From assembly GCA_958296175.1 (NCBI GenBank), contig OY282448.1, forward strand, positions 62,001 to 126,000: a DNA stretch of 64,000 bases. The letters run 5' to 3'. A model generated the notes under the pieces. The model had not been told where the DNA came from. It ran no database searches and was given only the letters and a program-made list of their open reading frames with translations. The DNA comes from an uncultured Chloroflexota bacterium. Lineage in GTDB: Bacteria > Chloroflexota > UBA11872. Positions 19,489 to 28,873 of this stretch are shown one piece after another. Positions within the stretch are counted from its first letter, which is position 1; the number at the start of each line of letters is the position of its first letter. The translations under genes and the position numbers were made by a program.

Positions 19489-20286
19489 ATGTCGAATGTC
19501 CACGCCGACGAATTGCGCGACCGCGGCGTCACGCTGATCGAGGACGTGATTCCCGCCGCGGCCGTGGACGGGGTGCGCGACCGCGTGCGCGCCGACATCC
19601 TGGCTCACAACGACACGGACATTCCCGCGCTGGGCAAAGCCTCCAACCTGCTGCGCTTCAATCAGGATCTGGCGCCCTACCTGTGCCATCCGCGTCTGAC
19701 GGACACCCTGGAAGCCGCGCTGGGGCCGGGGTTCCGGCTCTCGTTCTTTACCGGGTTCGTGACCGGGCCGGGCCGCGCGCGCGACGTGTGGCACGCGGAC
19801 TGGCCCTTCAACCAGGAGCACACCACCAAAATCCCGGCGCCCTATCCCGACATTGCCGTGCACCTGACCACGTTTTGGATGCTGACGGACTTCACGGTGG
19901 AGAACGGCGCCACGATCGTCATGCCCGGCAGCCACAAGCTGGGCGACCATCCGCGCGCGGGCGGACCGTTCGGCGAGAGCATGACCCCGCGCGACGATGA
20001 AGAGCGGCTGATTGGACGGGCGGGGTCGGTTGGCATCGTGGACAGCCGCCTGTGGCACGCGGTGTCGCCGAACGTGACCGCCCAGGACCGCGTGGCCGTG
20101 GTGATTCGCTACGCCGCCTGGTGGCTGAACCTGGGACCCACCAGGTCGAGCTCGCAGGAATACGACCCGACCTACCACAAGTCGCGGATCGACGACCTGC
20201 CGCCAGAGGTCTACGCCGACCTGCCGCCAGCGCTGCAAGCCCAGGTGCGGCACATGCTGCCGCCAGGGGCCGCCGTTCCGAGCTAG
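19489..20286 (+). CDS. Phytanoyl-CoA dioxygenase (PhyH) family protein
   Basis: This 265-residue Fe(II)/2-oxoglutarate-dependent oxygenase is of the PhyH family. The iron ligands are the HxD of DVWHADWPF and the distal His in SRLWHAVSPN; the 2-oxoglutarate-binding Arg is likely in RVAVVIRYAAW. The strand VENGATIVMPGSHKLG is highly typical. The substrate cannot be inferred. The ATG at 19,489 is chosen over an earlier frame start because family homology (RDRGVTLIEDVI) begins right after it. Confidence 0.92.
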   Translation: MSNVHADELRDRGVTLIEDVIPAAAVDGVRDRVRADILAHNDTDIPALGKASNLLRFNQDLAPYLCHPRLTDTLEAALGPGFRLSFFTGFVTGPGRARDVWHADWPFNQEHTTKIPAPYPDIAVHLTTFWMLTDFTVENGATIVMPGSHKLGDHPRAGGPFGESMTPRDDEERLIGRAGSVGIVDSRLWHAVSPNVTAQDRVAVVIRYAAWWLNLGPTRSSSQEYDPTYHKSRIDDLPPEVYADLPPALQAQVRHMLPPGAAVPS

Positions 20287-20299
20287 GGCTGCCACTCTT

Positions 20300-20526
20300 C
20301 CCTCTCCCCGCGCTGCGGGGAGAGGGTTAGGGTGAGGGGCGGCCGCCGCGCCAGATGGGAAGACTCTTCGTCTTCGCGCAGCGCTCCACGGGCATGGTCT
20401 GCTTCACGCCAGCTCCCCCCCCTCACCCTGCCCTCTCCCTCCAGGGAGAGGGAAAGAAAAGACGCAGGCCGGGCGCGCGCCGGCTTCCCCTTCAGCCTGC
20501 CTTCTCCTTGGAGGGAGAGGGCAGGG
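20300..20526. repeat. Cluster of three CCCTCTCCC/GGGAGAGGG palindromes
   Basis: Three copies of the palindromic element lie at 20,300-20,326 (12 bp perfect arms), 20,431-20,452 and 20,498-20,526 (imperfect). They fill the 263 bp gap between the convergent PhyH and VOC genes and could act as transcription terminators. Nothing else is seen in the gap. Confidence 0.8.
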
Positions 20527-20549
20527 ATCGAGGGAACGGAGGAACGCTG

Positions 20550-20933
20550 TTAGCCGAAGGTTCCGTCGTTGCGTTGGTGCAGAATTATTGGGTTGCCGTC
20601 GGGGTCGGCGATGACGGCGAAGCGGCAGGATCCGGGGACTTCGATGAGTTCGGCCGCGACGTGCGCGCCGGCCGCGCGCGCGGATTGCAGCGCCGCCTCC
20701 ACGTCCTCGCAGGCCAGGGCTACGGCCGGGCGCATGCCGGCGCCGCTGGAGGCCACCGGCGCGCTCTGCGAGGCGTCCAGCGCAATGGTCACGCCGCCGG
20801 CTTCGAACTCGACCCAGACGCCGTCGCCGTACGACCCCTTCGGCTCCAGCCCCAGAACGCCGCGGTAAAACGCTTCGGCCCGCGGCATGTCGGCCACGGG
20901 GTAGTAGATGAAATCGACGCCGCGCACACGCAT
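20550..20933 (-). CDS. VOC-family (glyoxalase/bleomycin-resistance-like) protein
   Basis: This 127-residue protein is of the vicinal-oxygen-chelate superfamily. It starts MRVRGVDFIYYPVADM and follows the pattern RAEAFYRGVLGLEP, typical of the first beta-alpha-beta module. The closing FAVIADPDGNPIILHQ is the usual last strand. Most such proteins are metal-dependent lyases, isomerases or drug-binding proteins; the function is unknown here. The ATG at 20,933 is chosen because homology starts there. Confidence 0.88.
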   Translation of the reverse strand: MRVRGVDFIYYPVADMPRAEAFYRGVLGLEPKGSYGDGVWVEFEAGGVTIALDASQSAPVASSGAGMRPAVALACEDVEAALQSARAAGAHVAAELIEVPGSCRFAVIADPDGNPIILHQRNDGTFG

Positions 20934-21084
20934 GGAACGCGCTCCTCGAAGGCTCTGTGCGCCTGCCAGCCTACACGGCGTGCGTAGCATGAAGCAGGCG
21001 CGCGGTCAGGAAGAACTGCGACGGTGCGCCGCGGGGCCGTCCCGCAGCATGGCGCACCGTATCGATACCTAAGGAGGCGCGTCG

Positions 21085-21450
21085 ATGGCGAACAACGTGG
21101 TGCACTGGGAAGTCACCGGCAAGGACGGGCCGGCATTGCACGAGTTCTTTGCGAACCTGTTCGACTGGGACGTTTCCACCGACAACCCCATGAACTACGG
21201 CGTGGTGGCGGCGGATCCCGACGGCGGCGCCGGCATCGGAGGCGGCATCGGCCAGACGTTCGACGGCTCGGCCGGGCACGTGACGTTCTACGTGGGCGTG
21301 GACGACGTGACGGCCGCGCTGGAAAAGGCCGTGCGCCTGGGCGGCGCGATTCTGATGCCGGAGACGAACGTGATGGAAGGCGTGACCATCGGCCACTTCG
21401 CCGACCCGGAGGGCCACGTGATTGGGCTGGTGAAGAACGAGCCGATGTAA
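21085..21450 (+). CDS. VOC-family protein
   Basis: This 121-residue vicinal-oxygen-chelate protein is of the CFP32/DUF-like type that pairs two beta-alpha-beta modules. It begins MANNVVHWEVTGKDGPALHE, has FFANLFDWDV in the first module and ends with GHFADPEGHVIGLVKNE. It has a very strong ribosome binding site, TAAGGAGG, 9-10 bp before the ATG. It differs from the VOC protein at 20.6-20.9 kb and the two are divergent. Confidence 0.88.
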   Translation: MANNVVHWEVTGKDGPALHEFFANLFDWDVSTDNPMNYGVVAADPDGGAGIGGGIGQTFDGSAGHVTFYVGVDDVTAALEKAVRLGGAILMPETNVMEGVTIGHFADPEGHVIGLVKNEPM

Positions 21451-21466
21451 GAGAGGCGCGGGGAAG

Positions 21467-23557
21467 CTAGCCGCCGTGGAAGACAGCGCGGCCTTCCCAT
21501 AACCGGCGATCCGAGCCGTCGCCGCTCCGGACGTATTGGCCCGTGCGCACGGCGGCGATGGAGTAGGCGGGCAGCGGGACCTTTGCAACGAGGCGGCGGC
21601 TGGGCAGGCTGTGGTCGTCGAATTGGAAATCGCGGTTGTCGAACCCGTGCCGCCGCCGCTCCTCGGCGAGGCTCCCCGGGTCGACTGGCTCGACGTGCAG
21701 AAAGAACATGGGGTCAGCTTTGGCGCCGGCGTTTGCCACGTACCAGAGGTCGGCGCCGTGCCGATACACGTCGAACGCGCCGCGCACCAGCGGCTCGCCG
21801 GCCGCGGCGATGGTCTGGTCGATCCAGCGTTCGAAGCTGGATTCGAAGCTGGCCAGATCGAAGAGGTATAACTCCTGGTTCTCGGGCGTCGCAGACACGG
21901 CGCCTCCCGGCCGCTCGCGCGTGACGATGACGTCTGCCTGGTCGGGACCTCCCAGCACCAGTCCCGCGAAATAAACGTGCACGTACGGCGCCATACCCGT
22001 GTGCCAGACCGTCCAGTCCGCCCTGACGCTCGAGTCCACGTACACGACTTTGCCCGCCGCGCGGCGGCGAATCTCCTCGACGTCGGCGATCACCGAGCGC
22101 TGGACGCCGACCTGCTGAACGTCGAGTCCGACGAAGCTCATCTTCCAGCTGGAGAACACGAAGACGAGCAGCGCGGCGGCGGCGAGGCCAACGACCAGCC
22201 GCACGCCAAAGCTGCGCTGGAGCCACCGCAGCCCCAGGAATGACACGACCAAAGGAATGCCGAGGTGATACATGCTCTCGAAATCGTGAAGCGCGGAGCT
22301 GTGGCGGAACGGCAGCACCCAGAAAAATCCGGTCGACGCCAGCGCGGCCAGCGGCAGCCGCTCGCGGACGAACGCCAGGCCGATCAGGCATGCGGCGACG
22401 GCAACGGCGCCGATGACGACGCCCTGCACGCCCATCGGCCCGACCCAGTCCTCGCCCAGCCCGAACTGGTAGCCTGGCAGGCCGAATGGGAGCGACAGTC
22501 CGCCAATACGGTAGAACTCACTCGCCAGGAAATTTCCCCAGTTCAGCGCATCGGCGTACTCCGCGGTGAAGCCTGGATCGAACCCAGCGCGATACCGCAT
22601 TGCATTGAACGAGGGCAAGTCGGTTAGTCCGACTTCACCGTTCAGCGCGCGGTATTCGTTGACGAAGTTGAAGCCGAGGACAGCCAGGCCGAAGAGCAGC
22701 GTAACGACGCCGAGCGTCAGATAGCGGTTGCGCAGCAGCGCCCACAGCAGCCGCCCGCCTTCACGCCAGCCAGTGAGGAAGGGACGTGCACGCCGTGGAT
22801 CGACAGACGAATTACGCGCGGAGTGATCCTGTGGCGCTCGCCATTTTCTAAACAGCTCGCCCGCAAGACCGAGGATGATAAACGGCAGCACGAGCGCATA
22901 CACGTGCCAGTCCAACAGCAACGCCGCGCATGCCTTGAGCAGCAGCTGCCGGAAGCGGCCGTCCTGGACGAAGACGACCATGCCGTGGAACGCCAGCATT
23001 ACCCCGAACAGACCGAGCCCGTTGTCGGTGGATACCATGTCGTTGTAATACAGGAAATACCACGACGAGAAAGTGAGCAGCGTTGCGGTCAGCGCGACCC
23101 AGCGGCTGGCCGCGAGCCGGCTCATGGAGAGATACGCCAGAAGCGCGGTTGCCGCATAGAACACCAGCATCATCATGCGCGCCGCCAGTATCTGCGCCGC
23201 GAGGCTCTCGCTGAAGGGACGAATGATCAGCTTGAGCAGCAGGTAGCCGCCGATGGGGAAGCGGTTGTAGGGTATGTAGGTGATGGTTCCGTCGGCATTC
23301 ATCCCCTGCGTCAGAAACATCAGGAAGTCATGCGCCGGCGAGAGATTGGCCGCCAGCTTCAAGCTCTGCACCGTCAGATATGTGTGGTGGATGGGCCGGT
23401 AGAGAACGTCGCGAGCGTGGCCAAACACGAACACGCTGGCCAGCGCCAGCAGCAGCAACAGCAGCGGGACGTGCGGCCAGAGCGGCGAGGCTCTGAGCCT
23501 GTCGACCCAACCGCCGAGGCGGACGCGGACGCGGAGCGCGGCGTCAGCGGGCGTCAT
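21467..23557 (-). CDS. Polytopic membrane protein, paralogue C (shared C-terminal domain)
   Basis: This 696-residue integral membrane protein has about ten to twelve hydrophobic segments (for example VPLLLLLLALASVFVFGHA and LTLGVVTLLFGLAVLGFNFV). Its last ~190 residues share a domain with the two duplicated membrane proteins in this window: GEPLVRGAFDVYRHG, FFLHVEPVDPGSLAEERRRH, GFDNRDFQFDD, KVPLPAYSIAAVRTGQYV. The membrane part is clearly more distant from those paralogues. The architecture again suggests a GT-C-like glycosyltransferase or polymer-export protein, but no catalytic motif is certain. It converges on the VOC gene with only 16 bp between the stops. Confidence 0.75.
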   Translation of the reverse strand: MTPADAALRVRVRLGGWVDRLRASPLWPHVPLLLLLLALASVFVFGHARDVLYRPIHHTYLTVQSLKLAANLSPAHDFLMFLTQGMNADGTITYIPYNRFPIGGYLLLKLIIRPFSESLAAQILAARMMMLVFYAATALLAYLSMSRLAASRWVALTATLLTFSSWYFLYYNDMVSTDNGLGLFGVMLAFHGMVVFVQDGRFRQLLLKACAALLLDWHVYALVLPFIILGLAGELFRKWRAPQDHSARNSSVDPRRARPFLTGWREGGRLLWALLRNRYLTLGVVTLLFGLAVLGFNFVNEYRALNGEVGLTDLPSFNAMRYRAGFDPGFTAEYADALNWGNFLASEFYRIGGLSLPFGLPGYQFGLGEDWVGPMGVQGVVIGAVAVAACLIGLAFVRERLPLAALASTGFFWVLPFRHSSALHDFESMYHLGIPLVVSFLGLRWLQRSFGVRLVVGLAAAALLVFVFSSWKMSFVGLDVQQVGVQRSVIADVEEIRRRAAGKVVYVDSSVRADWTVWHTGMAPYVHVYFAGLVLGGPDQADVIVTRERPGGAVSATPENQELYLFDLASFESSFERWIDQTIAAAGEPLVRGAFDVYRHGADLWYVANAGAKADPMFFLHVEPVDPGSLAEERRRHGFDNRDFQFDDHSLPSRRLVAKVPLPAYSIAAVRTGQYVRSGDGSDRRLWEGRAVFHGG

Positions 23558-24101
23558 ACGCGCACAGCGGGGCCGCGGCGAACGTCACGGAAGGGGCGAG
23601 CCGCGAACCCGGCCCGCACCCTGGAGGCGCCGGTTGCCGTCTGACGCTGGGTTGCCGCACCGTATCGAGACCCCCGTACCGCGGACACCGTATCCACGCA
23701 CGGAGCCGGCTGTTCGCGGGAATGACGGTTGGTATCACATACATGCATCGTGCGGCGCGCGCCGGCAGAAATCTCGGGGCCGCCAGACGGCGCACATCGT
23801 ACACGCCGACGGCTCGCCTGTGCCCTCGCGCGGCGCGGGCGCGGCGACCGCGTAGTGCTCGGCGGCGTGCGGCTGCCGCGCCCCCCTCACCCCGACCCTC
23901 TCCCCCTGGGGAGAGGGGGGAGAACGGATCGGAGGCCGCCCATGCAGGCGAGGGCGCGCGTGTGATGCTGCGGCGCTGCTCTCCCCCGGGGAGTGGGGGA
24001 AGAGAAGAAGCGTGCGCGGGCGCGGGCTCCGGCTGTCGGCGCGGCCCTTGCTTTGTCGGTGTGGAGGTGCACGGGCGCGGGGCCGGGCTGTCCGATGATT
24101 C
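23558..24101. repeat. Spacer with dispersed palindromic repeats
   Basis: This 544 bp stretch has no supportable gene. It contains an ATTCCCGCGAACAG-type copy on the minus strand (23,693-23,728) and a CCCTCTCCCC/GGGGAGAGGG palindrome at 23,896-23,917. A second short hairpin, CTCTCCCCCGGGGAGT, lies near 23,980. It must also contain the upstream region of paralogue B. Confidence 0.6.
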
Positions 24102-26369
24102 ATGGTCGCTGACGGGGGGAGCGGCGGGGAAGAGGGTTTGGGAGCGGCGCGTCGTGCTCATGCCTGGCGCGCGGTTGGTGGTATCGTCACGCCGCAGACG
24201 GCCTTCTGGATACGTTCCTCAATCGCTCGATTAATCGTTCGGTCGCGCACGGCTTGGCGCGGCTGGCTTCCATACGCCGTGCTTCTTGCCGTCCCAGTGC
24301 TGCTGTACGCGCCGGTGCTGGTCTATTCGCTGACTACGCCCTTCGGCCTGATCGACGACTATGGCGACTGGAAGTTCACCCGCATCTTCGACAGTCCGGA
24401 CATCTTCATCCGTTGGATCGACGGACGGATCCGTTGGGATACGAGTGGGGGTCTAGACCATCTGGACCTGAAGAGATACCGGCCGTCGTGGCAACTCATT
24501 ACCGCCGCGGCATGGAACGTCTTCGGCCCCGCGCCGTGGCTGCATCACTTGCTCCGATGGGTAATCCATTTTGGCGCCGCAGCAATGTTTGCCGCCGCGT
24601 TTCTCTCTGTTTCCAAGGCCGAGCGCCGCGCGCGCCCCGCAGTGTCCAAGCTCAGCGTGATCCTGCCTCTGAGCGTCCTGGGCTATCTCGTGCTCTTCTT
24701 TCCCAATCAGCCAGCGGCGCGGCTGTCTCCGCCGGAACATTACACCGTCTTCTTCCTGGGCCTCTGCACCTGGATGGCCGCCGTGACGCTCGCCCGGCAC
24801 GACCGGGAACCAACGGCCCGCGCAACCCGGCTGACTTATGGCCTGTTCTTCCTCGGCTATCTCGGTCTCTCCGGGTCCAAAGAGACGAACCTCGCCGTCA
24901 TGCTCTGGTTGCTGGCGGTGTACTACGCCTACGTCGTGATCGCCGCTCCGCGCTTTCGGCGGAGACGCCTGCAGGTCTCGGGGAGCGCCCGACACACCCA
25001 ACGCGCCGCGTCCATTCGCCCCTCCCCGCTGGAACTTCTGGGCGGAGTGCCGCTGGTCCTGGTCTTCGCTCACACGCTGGTCGAAGTGTACCGCGTCTGG
25101 AGCCTCCAAGGCTACGGCACGTCGACCATAACGCCGAATCTCGTTCGGGACAACGCCGGCTGGATTCTTCGAGAACTCTTTCAGCTCGACACCTCCCCCG
25201 TCATCACCCTCGGTCTGGCCGCCCTCTCGGCGGCGCTGCTGCTCGCTCTTATCGTCAAAGCCGCCGCGCGTCGATTCGACCCTGCGTTCGTCTTCGTCAT
25301 TTTTCTTCTCGGTCTATTCGTCAGTATGTTTCTCATCTTCTGCACGTCCTGGAGTCAGGCTCTGCGCTACTGGTATCCCCTCGTCCCCGTGTTTGCCATA
25401 CTGTTGGCTTGGGCCGCAACCTTCGTCCTCCAATTCGCCGCGCACCTGCGCCGGCGGCTGGCCAACCGCTCGGGCCGCGCCTCCATCCTTGCCCATCCCA
25501 TATTCAATCCAGAACGCGCGGCCGCGCTTCTGCTTGGCGCGTTCGTCGTGTTCTTCACCGCCAGCAACTACTTCAACTTCCTCGTGCAAACCGTCGTGCA
25601 ACACCGCGCCCGCCACGCGGACGCCAACGTCCTGACCGAAATTACGCGGCTGCACGACCAGGGTCGATACGTCCAGCTCTGGGACGAGAACCCCACCGAA
25701 CCGTATGACAGGCTCCTGGATTACTTTCGCGAATTCCTGCCTCGCTTCTACGGCGGTACGTATGACATCCACACGTCCGCACCGACCGAACCCGGAAGGC
25801 TGCATTACGTCGTCCGACCTACGCCTGTCGACGCGTCGCAGTACTCCCACGCGCTGCCGCAGGACTATTGGCCCCTCGCCTTCGCCGAACGCGCCGCCGC
25901 CGTCTTCCAGGCCGGGCGGCCCTACTGGCGCTTCGACGACGGCGCCCACGTACCGATATGGCACGTGTACGCCAGCGACGGACGCACGTTTTGGAGCGAC
26001 GGGCAGGAGTTTCGGCGCCTCATCGAAAGCGCAGGCGCGCCGGTCGTCCGCGGCGTCTTCGACGTCTACACCGCCGGCAATTTTCTGGTCTATCGGAAGG
26101 CGTCGTGCACGACCGCGGACACCGCGGCGGCGTTCTTCCTGCACGTCACCCCGCTCGACCCGGCCGACCTGTCCCGCGGGCGGCGGCCGCACGGCTTCGA
26201 CAACCTGGACTTCCAATTCGATCAGCGCGGCGTGCGCCTGGACGGAGCGTGCGTTGCGACGGTTCCGCTGCCGGCGTACCCCGCCGCCAGCCTGCGGACC
26301 GGCCAGTACGCCCCCGACGAGGGCAGCGCCTGGGAGGGCGAGGCCGCCGTCCGGACGGCGGCGCCCTGA
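24102..26369 (+). CDS. Polytopic membrane protein, paralogue B (glycosyltransferase-like)
   Basis: This 755-residue protein is nearly identical over most of its length to the protein at 12.8-15.1 kb, with the same order of membrane segments and the same ~250-residue C-terminal domain. Differences cluster in the first extracytoplasmic loop (FGLIDDYGDW against FSLVDDYHDW, with a short insertion of TSGGLDHLD) and in the segment before the C-terminal domain. The ATG at 24,102 and an in-frame TTG at 24,138 are both possible starts. As with its twin, sequence alone does not prove the enzymatic role. Confidence 0.78.
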   Translation: MVADGGSGGEEGLGAARRAHAWRAVGGIVTPQTAFWIRSSIARLIVRSRTAWRGWLPYAVLLAVPVLLYAPVLVYSLTTPFGLIDDYGDWKFTRIFDSPDIFIRWIDGRIRWDTSGGLDHLDLKRYRPSWQLITAAAWNVFGPAPWLHHLLRWVIHFGAAAMFAAAFLSVSKAERRARPAVSKLSVILPLSVLGYLVLFFPNQPAARLSPPEHYTVFFLGLCTWMAAVTLARHDREPTARATRLTYGLFFLGYLGLSGSKETNLAVMLWLLAVYYAYVVIAAPRFRRRRLQVSGSARHTQRAASIRPSPLELLGGVPLVLVFAHTLVEVYRVWSLQGYGTSTITPNLVRDNAGWILRELFQLDTSPVITLGLAALSAALLLALIVKAAARRFDPAFVFVIFLLGLFVSMFLIFCTSWSQALRYWYPLVPVFAILLAWAATFVLQFAAHLRRRLANRSGRASILAHPIFNPERAAALLLGAFVVFFTASNYFNFLVQTVVQHRARHADANVLTEITRLHDQGRYVQLWDENPTEPYDRLLDYFREFLPRFYGGTYDIHTSAPTEPGRLHYVVRPTPVDASQYSHALPQDYWPLAFAERAAAVFQAGRPYWRFDDGAHVPIWHVYASDGRTFWSDGQEFRRLIESAGAPVVRGVFDVYTAGNFLVYRKASCTTADTAAAFFLHVTPLDPADLSRGRRPHGFDNLDFQFDQRGVRLDGACVATVPLPAYPAASLRTGQYAPDEGSAWEGEAAVRTAAP

Positions 26370-26430
26370 CGGGTGACCCGCTCGGGACGGATTCTTGACG
26401 GCGCCGCGCCAAGCTCGAGCGAACGCCGCG
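24149..26430 (+). repeat. Long direct repeat, copy B (2.3 kb)
   Basis: This is the second copy of the repeat described at 12,874-15,195. It has the same orientation and lies about 9 kb away. Downstream similarity fades after CGCCGCGCCAAGCT near 26,415. Confidence 0.85.
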
Positions 26431-26476
26431 GCCGCTGGTTAGACTAGGGCTTCGCGCCGCAACGTCGAGGGTTCCC

Positions 26477-27451
26477 ATGGTCCGAGCCGCTTTCATCGGA
26501 GCTGGCCGCCGCGCGTCCAGCGCGCATTACCCGGCGCTGGCGCGGGCGCATCGGCGCGTGGAATTGACAGCCATGTGCGAGCTGGACGAGGAGCGGCTGG
26601 CCGACACGGCCGATCAGTACGACATCGAGGGCCGCTACACCGACGTCCGCCAGATGCTGGAGCGCGAGGACCCGCAGGTCGTGTATGCGGTCACGCGCCC
26701 GCCCGACATTGCCGACATCGCGGTGGAAGTTCTGGCGGCCGGCGCGCACCTGTTCATCGAGAAGCCGCCGGGCGTGGGGTCGGCCGACGCGGAGCGCATC
26801 GCCGCGGCCGCCCAGGAACATAACCGCCTGGTGTGCGTGGGCTTGCAGCGCCGCTGGACGCCTCTGACCCGCGCCGCGCGCGCGCGTGTGGAGGCCGACG
26901 GCCCGGTCATGCTGGCCAGCGCCGGCATGAGCAAGAACCTGCTGACGGACGACCAGGGCGGGCGCACCATCAACCGGCTCTACGAGCAGGACATCCACAT
27001 GGTGGACTTCCTGCGCTGGCTGTGCGGCGGAACCTGGGACCAGGTGCTCACGCGCGGCGACGACGCTTACACCGGCTGGATGAGCACCTATAACTCGATC
27101 ATTCACTTCACCAGCGGCGCGGTGGCCGTGCACTCGGTGACCGGCCACGCGGGCGCGCGCCACTACCGCATCGAGATGCACGGCAACGGCATCAGCGCCT
27201 ACCTGCTGCCGCCCATCCACGCCCAGATCTACGCCGACGACCGGCCCGAGCCTGAGATCATCGAGGGCACGCCGATTCCAGGCGGGTCCGGTGCCCTGGA
27301 CGACGGCGTGGACGCGCTGCACGCCGACTTTCTGAACGCCATTGCGAAAGGCCGCCAGCCGCTGACCAACATTCACGACGTCGTTCACACCGTGCGGCTG
27401 CTGGAAGAAATAGGTCACCTCGACCCCACAGGCCAGCCGCGAAAGCGCTAG
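26477..27451 (+). CDS. Gfo/Idh/MocA-family oxidoreductase
   Basis: This 324-residue NAD(P)-dependent sugar or cyclitol oxidoreductase has an N-terminal Rossmann fold (AAFIGAGRRASSAHYPAL) and the family EKPPG motif in HLFIEKPPGVG, with Lys as the conserved catalytic residue. The C-terminal alpha/beta domain includes the conserved QDIHMVDFLRWL with its His. GAGGG precedes the ATG. It is followed by a GH4-type gene after only 9 bp, so the two probably form an operon for carbohydrate oxidation or hydrolysis. Confidence 0.92.
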   Translation: MVRAAFIGAGRRASSAHYPALARAHRRVELTAMCELDEERLADTADQYDIEGRYTDVRQMLEREDPQVVYAVTRPPDIADIAVEVLAAGAHLFIEKPPGVGSADAERIAAAAQEHNRLVCVGLQRRWTPLTRAARARVEADGPVMLASAGMSKNLLTDDQGGRTINRLYEQDIHMVDFLRWLCGGTWDQVLTRGDDAYTGWMSTYNSIIHFTSGAVAVHSVTGHAGARHYRIEMHGNGISAYLLPPIHAQIYADDRPEPEIIEGTPIPGGSGALDDGVDALHADFLNAIAKGRQPLTNIHDVVHTVRLLEEIGHLDPTGQPRKR

Positions 27452-27460
27452 GCGCGCGCC

Positions 27461-28849
27461 GTGGCTCTGAACGTTGCGGTCATCGGCGCCGGCAGCGTGG
27501 GGTTCACGCGGCGGCTGATGCGGGACATCCTGTCGGTGCCGGAGCTGCGGGACACGCATTTCGCGTTCACCGACATCTCGCAGAGCAACTTGGATTTGGT
27601 CACGCAGTTATGCCGCAAAGACATCCGCGTCAACGCGCTGCCCGCGCGCATCTCGGCCACCGTGCAGCGGCGGCGGGCGCTGCGGGACGCCGACTATGTG
27701 ATTTGCTGCGTGCGCGTGGGCGGGCTGGAAGCGTTCCAGAGCGACATCGACGTGCCGCTGCGGTACGGCGTGGACCAGTGCGTTGGCGACACGATTTGCG
27801 CGGGCGGAATCATGTACGGCCAGCGCACCATCCCGCAGCTGCTGGCGTTCGCCGACGACATGAAAGCCGCGGCCAAGCCAGGCGCGCTGCTGCTGAACTA
27901 CGCCAACCCCATGGCCATGAACTGCTGGGCGCTGCTGGACCACGGCGCGCCGGCGGTGGGGCTGTGCCACGGCGTGGAGCACGGCTGGTCGCAGATTGCG
28001 GAAGTCCTGGGCGCCGAGCGCCGCGAGGACGTGGCCATCGAGTGCGTGGGCATCAACCACCAGACCTGGTACACGCGCATCGAATATCAGGGCCGCCGCA
28101 TCGGCGCGCCCGAACTGCTGGCGGCCTTCCAGGCGCACCCGGTATACGCACGAACCGAGAAGGTTCGCCTGGACGTGCTGCGGAGGTTTGGCTGCTATTC
28201 CACCGAGTCCAACGGGCACCTCTCGGAATACCTGCCCTGGTACCGCAAGCGCCCCGACGAGCTCGAGCGCTGGATCGACCGCTCGAGCTGGAGTTACGGC
28301 GAAACCGGCGGATACCTGCGCGTCAGCAAAGAGCGGCGCACCTGGTTCGAGACCGACTTTCCGCAGCTAATGGCGGCCGACGATCCGCCCATCGGGCCTG
28401 ACGACCGCTCCGACGAACGCGGCAGCCGCATCATCGAGGCGCTGGAAACCGGGCGCGTCTACCGCGGCTTCTTCAACGTGCGCAACAACGGCGCGGTTGG
28501 CAACCTGGACGCCGACGCGGTGGTGGAAGTTCCCGGCTTTGTGGACGCGCTGGGCATCCACGTGCCCCAGGTTGGCGACCTGCCCCTGGCCTGCGCCGCC
28601 ACCTGCGGCGCATCCATCGACGTTCAGCGCATGGCCGCCCGCGCGGCGGTGACCGGCGACGCCGAGCTGCTCAAGCAAGCCATGCTGCACGACCCGCTGG
28701 TGGGCGCCGTCTGCAACCCGCCGGAAGTCTGGCAGATGGTGGACGAACTCCTGGTCGCCCAAGCGCAATGGCTGCCGCAATATCAGGACGAGATTCCACG
28801 AGCGCAGCGCCGCCTGCGCCAAGGGCCGCGGGTGAAGACGCGAACCTGA
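27461..28849 (+). CDS. Glycoside hydrolase family 4 (alpha-galactosidase-like)
   Basis: This 462-residue GH4 enzyme uses NAD+ and a divalent metal for an oxidative elimination mechanism on glycosides. The Rossmann start is NVAVIGAGSVGFTRRL. NYANPMAMNCWA, the metal-binding Cys and His in GLCHGVEHGW, and GINHQTWYTRI are family landmarks, and DQCVGDTICAGGI marks the alpha-galactosidase/galacturonidase side of the family. It starts with GTG 9 bp after the Gfo/Idh stop and is probably co-transcribed with it. Substrate linkage is not certain. Confidence 0.9.
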   Translation: MALNVAVIGAGSVGFTRRLMRDILSVPELRDTHFAFTDISQSNLDLVTQLCRKDIRVNALPARISATVQRRRALRDADYVICCVRVGGLEAFQSDIDVPLRYGVDQCVGDTICAGGIMYGQRTIPQLLAFADDMKAAAKPGALLLNYANPMAMNCWALLDHGAPAVGLCHGVEHGWSQIAEVLGAERREDVAIECVGINHQTWYTRIEYQGRRIGAPELLAAFQAHPVYARTEKVRLDVLRRFGCYSTESNGHLSEYLPWYRKRPDELERWIDRSSWSYGETGGYLRVSKERRTWFETDFPQLMAADDPPIGPDDRSDERGSRIIEALETGRVYRGFFNVRNNGAVGNLDADAVVEVPGFVDALGIHVPQVGDLPLACAATCGASIDVQRMAARAAVTGDAELLKQAMLHDPLVGAVCNPPEVWQMVDELLVAQAQWLPQYQDEIPRAQRRLRQGPRVKTRT

Positions 28850-28873
28850 TCGGGCGCAGATCGACCCCGCGCG

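Noticed and set aside
23554-24161. A 205-codon minus-strand frame in the repeat-rich spacer
   Set aside because: Its translation is made of repeat-derived Arg/Pro/Ser stretches and contains the palindromes; there is no homology.
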